Source of the DNA: Devosia oryzisoli
Lineage (GTDB): Bacteria; Pseudomonadota; Alphaproteobacteria; Rhizobiales; Devosiaceae
DNA length: 64,000 bases
Reading direction: 5' to 3'
NCBI RefSeq assembly: GCF_014837245.1
Contig: NZ_JACYFU010000005.1
Coordinates: 115,353-179,352, forward strand
Shown here: one piece after another, positions 62,294 to 64,000 of the stretch
Layout of the letters: the number at the start of each line of letters is the position of its first letter
Position numbering within the stretch: position 1 is the first letter of the stretch
Notes under the pieces: generated by a model
Seen by the model: only the letters and a program-made list of their open reading frames with translations
Told to the model about the DNA's origin: nothing
The model's database searches: none
Translations under genes and position numbers: made by a program

Positions 62294-62450
62294 ACGGCGG
62301 CGGTCTGCACCAATCTCAGCGCCCTGGGTGATCGCGTGGCCGCGCTTGCCGGGACTACGCACGCTGACCCAGGCGCCGAGATTGTCGGATGTCGCGCTGC
62401 AGCAATTGAAGGCCAGCGTCGCGCAGACATGGGCCAGGTCTGCCACAATG

Positions 62451-62831
62451 CTATGGCGCGACGTCGAAGCTGTAACTGCCCTCGATCCTGTGGTCATCGG
62501 CGGAGACCAGCGACCAGTCCACCGTATAGGCTCCTGCAGGAAGATCGGTTGCGACGGTGATGACCATGGTCTTGTTGTCGTAAGGAGCAAGGCTCAATCG
62601 CTCTACTGCAATGGGGCGATCATCGTCGCCCTTCAACGTCACCTCGGCAAAGGAGAGCTCGATGCTTTCCGAAAAGGTCAGGCGCAGCTCCTTGGGGGCC
62701 GTGGTGCTCGCCTGGGAGGCTGGCACCGTCTCCAGCAGCTCCGCATGCGCGTAGGCCGGCAGCGAGGGTGCGGCCAGCATCAGGCCCAGGGCTGCGGCTG
62801 CCGACCAGCGGCGGATCCGTACCGGTTTCAT
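62451..62831 (-). CDS. CopC-family copper-binding periplasmic protein
   Basis: 126 residues from ATG at 62831 with AAGGAG nine bases before it; the upstream ATG (62849) overlaps that site. Signal peptide ends PAYA-HAELLETVPA, giving a mature His at position 1, typical of CopC copper sites. Cupredoxin-like end DWSLVSADDHRIEGSYSFDV. CopD, the usual membrane partner, is not next to it. Likely copper handling. Confidence 0.88.
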   Translation of the reverse strand: MKPVRIRRWSAAAALGLMLAAPSLPAYAHAELLETVPASQASTTAPKELRLTFSESIELSFAEVTLKGDDDRPIAVERLSLAPYDNKTMVITVATDLPAGAYTVDWSLVSADDHRIEGSYSFDVAP

Positions 62832-62890
62832 TTGAGGCTTCTCCTTCATGCAAAACGGAAGACGCTGGCCCGGTTGGTCACGTCGTCCGT

Positions 62891-62934
62891 TCGATCAAGG
62901 CTTAGCGCCCCATCGGCTCGGGGTCCTTGATCGA
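62891..62934. repeat. 10-bp inverted repeat in divergent promoter region
   Basis: TCGATCAAGG and CCTTGATCGA, perfect arms with 24 bases between, including an inner CCCC/GGGG pair. Lies between copC and the DHFR-like gene. Could be an operator or a hairpin; no T run, so not a terminator. Confidence 0.5.
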
Positions 62935-63117
62935 GCGCAAGCTTGAATAGAGTAAGGATGAGATCCATCGGCACCTTGAGCGCCCAGCTCTCGTCGCGTT
63001 GTCTCGGACCGGCTGCAAGAAAATGTGGTTCTCCCCTCACCTTCCCTGCTACCACGAGCTTCAGGGCAATCGGAGGCGGCGGGACGCCTGTCGGTCAACG
63101 GGGGGGGGAAAGACGGT

Positions 63118-63648
63118 ATGGCCAGGTTCTTTTTTGGAATGAACCAGTCGCTCGACGGCTACGTGGACCACGACCGGATGACGCCGCCAAGTCCCAGGCT
63201 CTTTCGTCATTTCATCGATCAGACGAACGGCCTCGCCGGCAGCCTTTACGGTAGGAACCTTTATGGCCTCATGCGCTATTGGGACGAGGACCAGCCGGAT
63301 TGGGATTCCGACCATCACGCCTTTGCCCTGGCCTGGCGGAAAAATCCCAAGTGGGTGGTTTCAGGGACGCTGGAAAGCGTCGGGCCCAATGCCACCATCC
63401 TCGGCTCCGATCTTGAGGCCGAAGTGCGCAAGCTCAAGGCCGAAGTCAGCGGCGAGATCGAAGTGGGCGGCCCCATGCTGGCGCAGCGCCTGACGGAACT
63501 GGGCCTGATCGACGAGTACCGCATCTACCTCCACCCGGAGGTCCTTGGCCACGGCACCCCGTTTTTCGCCGCCGCCCGCCCGCCCCTTCGCCTGGCGAGC
63601 AGCGAACGGATCGATGATCACGTCATCCGCCTTTGCTATACCACCTGA
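63118..63648 (+). CDS. Dihydrofolate reductase-family (RibD C-terminal) protein
   Basis: 176 residues from ATG at 63118. RibD_C fold: FFGMNQSLDGYVDHD, LYGRNLYGLMRYW, KWVVSGTLE, and GEIEVGGPMLAQRLTELGLIDEY. This family is widespread with few known roles; NADPH binding is expected. A run of nine G residues (63100-63108) sits where the ribosome-binding site should be. Confidence 0.82.
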   Translation: MARFFFGMNQSLDGYVDHDRMTPPSPRLFRHFIDQTNGLAGSLYGRNLYGLMRYWDEDQPDWDSDHHAFALAWRKNPKWVVSGTLESVGPNATILGSDLEAEVRKLKAEVSGEIEVGGPMLAQRLTELGLIDEYRIYLHPEVLGHGTPFFAAARPPLRLASSERIDDHVIRLCYTT

Positions 63649-63782
63649 CGTCCGGCTCAAGGCTCGGGCGCCGAAAGCGCCGATCAATACAGCCTGAAGC
63701 ACTGTGGCCTGGGCGTCGTCGGCCCTTTAAGGCGGCGGTGTCTGCAGTATGGGCGAAAAACTCCTTTGATACGCCTTCAAGG

Positions 63783-64000
63783 TTAGAGCTGATCGCCGAG
63801 ATAGGTTTCCAGCGTGCCGGCCGTGCCCTGCGTCCATAGCGAACGGAGCGCTTTGGTGAACGCGTTGACGAAGTCCTTATTTCCGGCCAGTTCGCCGTAG
63901 ATGTCGGTCATTTCGAGCCAGGCCTGGGGGTGCTCCTGAGCCTTTTTGGCCTGGGTGGTGAGGCGGTCCCAGCTGGGGTCGTTGGGTGCGATGACGGTGC
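63783..64000 (-). CDS. Mannitol dehydrogenase-family polyol dehydrogenase, C-terminal fragment
   Basis: The last 72 codons; the rest lies past the right edge. Recognisable end: VIAPNDPSWDRLT, then WLEMTDIYGELAGNKDFVNA and the closing LETYL, as in mannitol/fructuronate-type long-chain polyol dehydrogenases. NAD-dependent polyol oxidation is expected; substrate unknown. Confidence 0.7.
   Translation of the reverse strand, partial: TVIAPNDPSWDRLTTQAKKAQEHPQAWLEMTDIYGELAGNKDFVNAFTKALRSLWTQGTAGTLETYLGDQL

Noticed and set aside
62328..62930. 200-codon plus-strand frame overlapping copC
   Set aside because: copC has a signal peptide, mature His and family end; the plus frame is antisense and has no recognisable features. 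62294-62450 alone shows nothing I can name.

Overview
The window reads as a chromosomal segment of a GC-rich alphaproteobacterium of the Rhizobiales/Hyphomicrobiales, possibly Devosia-like (an inference from gene content and gene style, not a database match). Pointers are a rhizobial-type chemotaxis gene set (two CheY proteins, a STAS protein, CheD and a CheT candidate), MipZ, TTAA-N7-TTAA (CtrA-like) half-sites, a TGA-N9-TCA iron box, a NasS/NasT regulated nitrite reductase operon, and hairpin-rich intergenic repeats. I found no rRNA, tRNA, CRISPR array, insertion sequence or prophage.

Layout. 1-10.7 kb: chemotaxis genes, nearly all on the minus strand, in two blocks. The STAS gene, cheY1, cheA and cheW end at a terminator near 7.1 kb; cheD, a receptor gene, cheR, cheB and cheY2 end at a terminator near 0.26 kb. 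Between them, on the plus strand, lie a CheZ/CheT-like gene, an L,D-transpeptidase-fold lipoprotein and a VIT-family metal transporter. 10.9-15.2 kb: a SAF-domain oxidoreductase, a zinc-less MDR reductase, and the pseudouridine pair psuK/psuG. 15.7-20.0 kb: potFGHI putrescine importer interrupted by REP-like elements. 20.0-29.3 kb: small secreted proteins, a 23-codon peptide gene with an exceptionally long Shine-Dalgarno match, purU, a small membrane protein with an apparent ATT start, an Rrf2 regulator, a Kef-type antiporter with a long disordered tail, and a three-gene operon (aldo/keto reductase, FAA hydrolase, RecD-like helicase). 29.3-33.2 kb: iron/siderophore ABC importer around a candidate iron box. 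33.3-38.4 kb: hemN behind an FNR box, a cystine-type ABC importer, and a CPA1 antiporter.

38.5-46.2 kb is a sugar-uptake locus: LacI regulator and a GH38-like DUF5054 protein on plus, with binding protein, two permeases and a PHP metallohydrolase on minus, and paired operators in the divergent promoter region. 46.3-54.5 kb holds mipZ and then the minus-strand nitrogen locus nasT, nasS, [sigma-54 promoter and ANTAR antitermination leader], nirB, nirD, nirC/focA-like, cysG. The leader carries two hexaloop hairpins of the NasT type; the second overlaps the 5' arm of a terminator, so the whole switch is readable from the sequence. 54.6-58.8 kb: an HlyD-like plus GT2 synthase pair resembling bgsBA (mixed-linkage beta-glucan), convergent with an output-less Cache-HAMP protein. 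58.9-64 kb: atypical SDR, small unknown gene, remnant of an amidohydrolase, DapA-like aldolase, SDR, CopC, DHFR-like protein, and the C-terminus of a mannitol dehydrogenase-family enzyme.

Start codons were chosen by ribosome-binding site and family length; where I shortened an open frame the reason is given. Functions are from motif recognition only; no searches were run.
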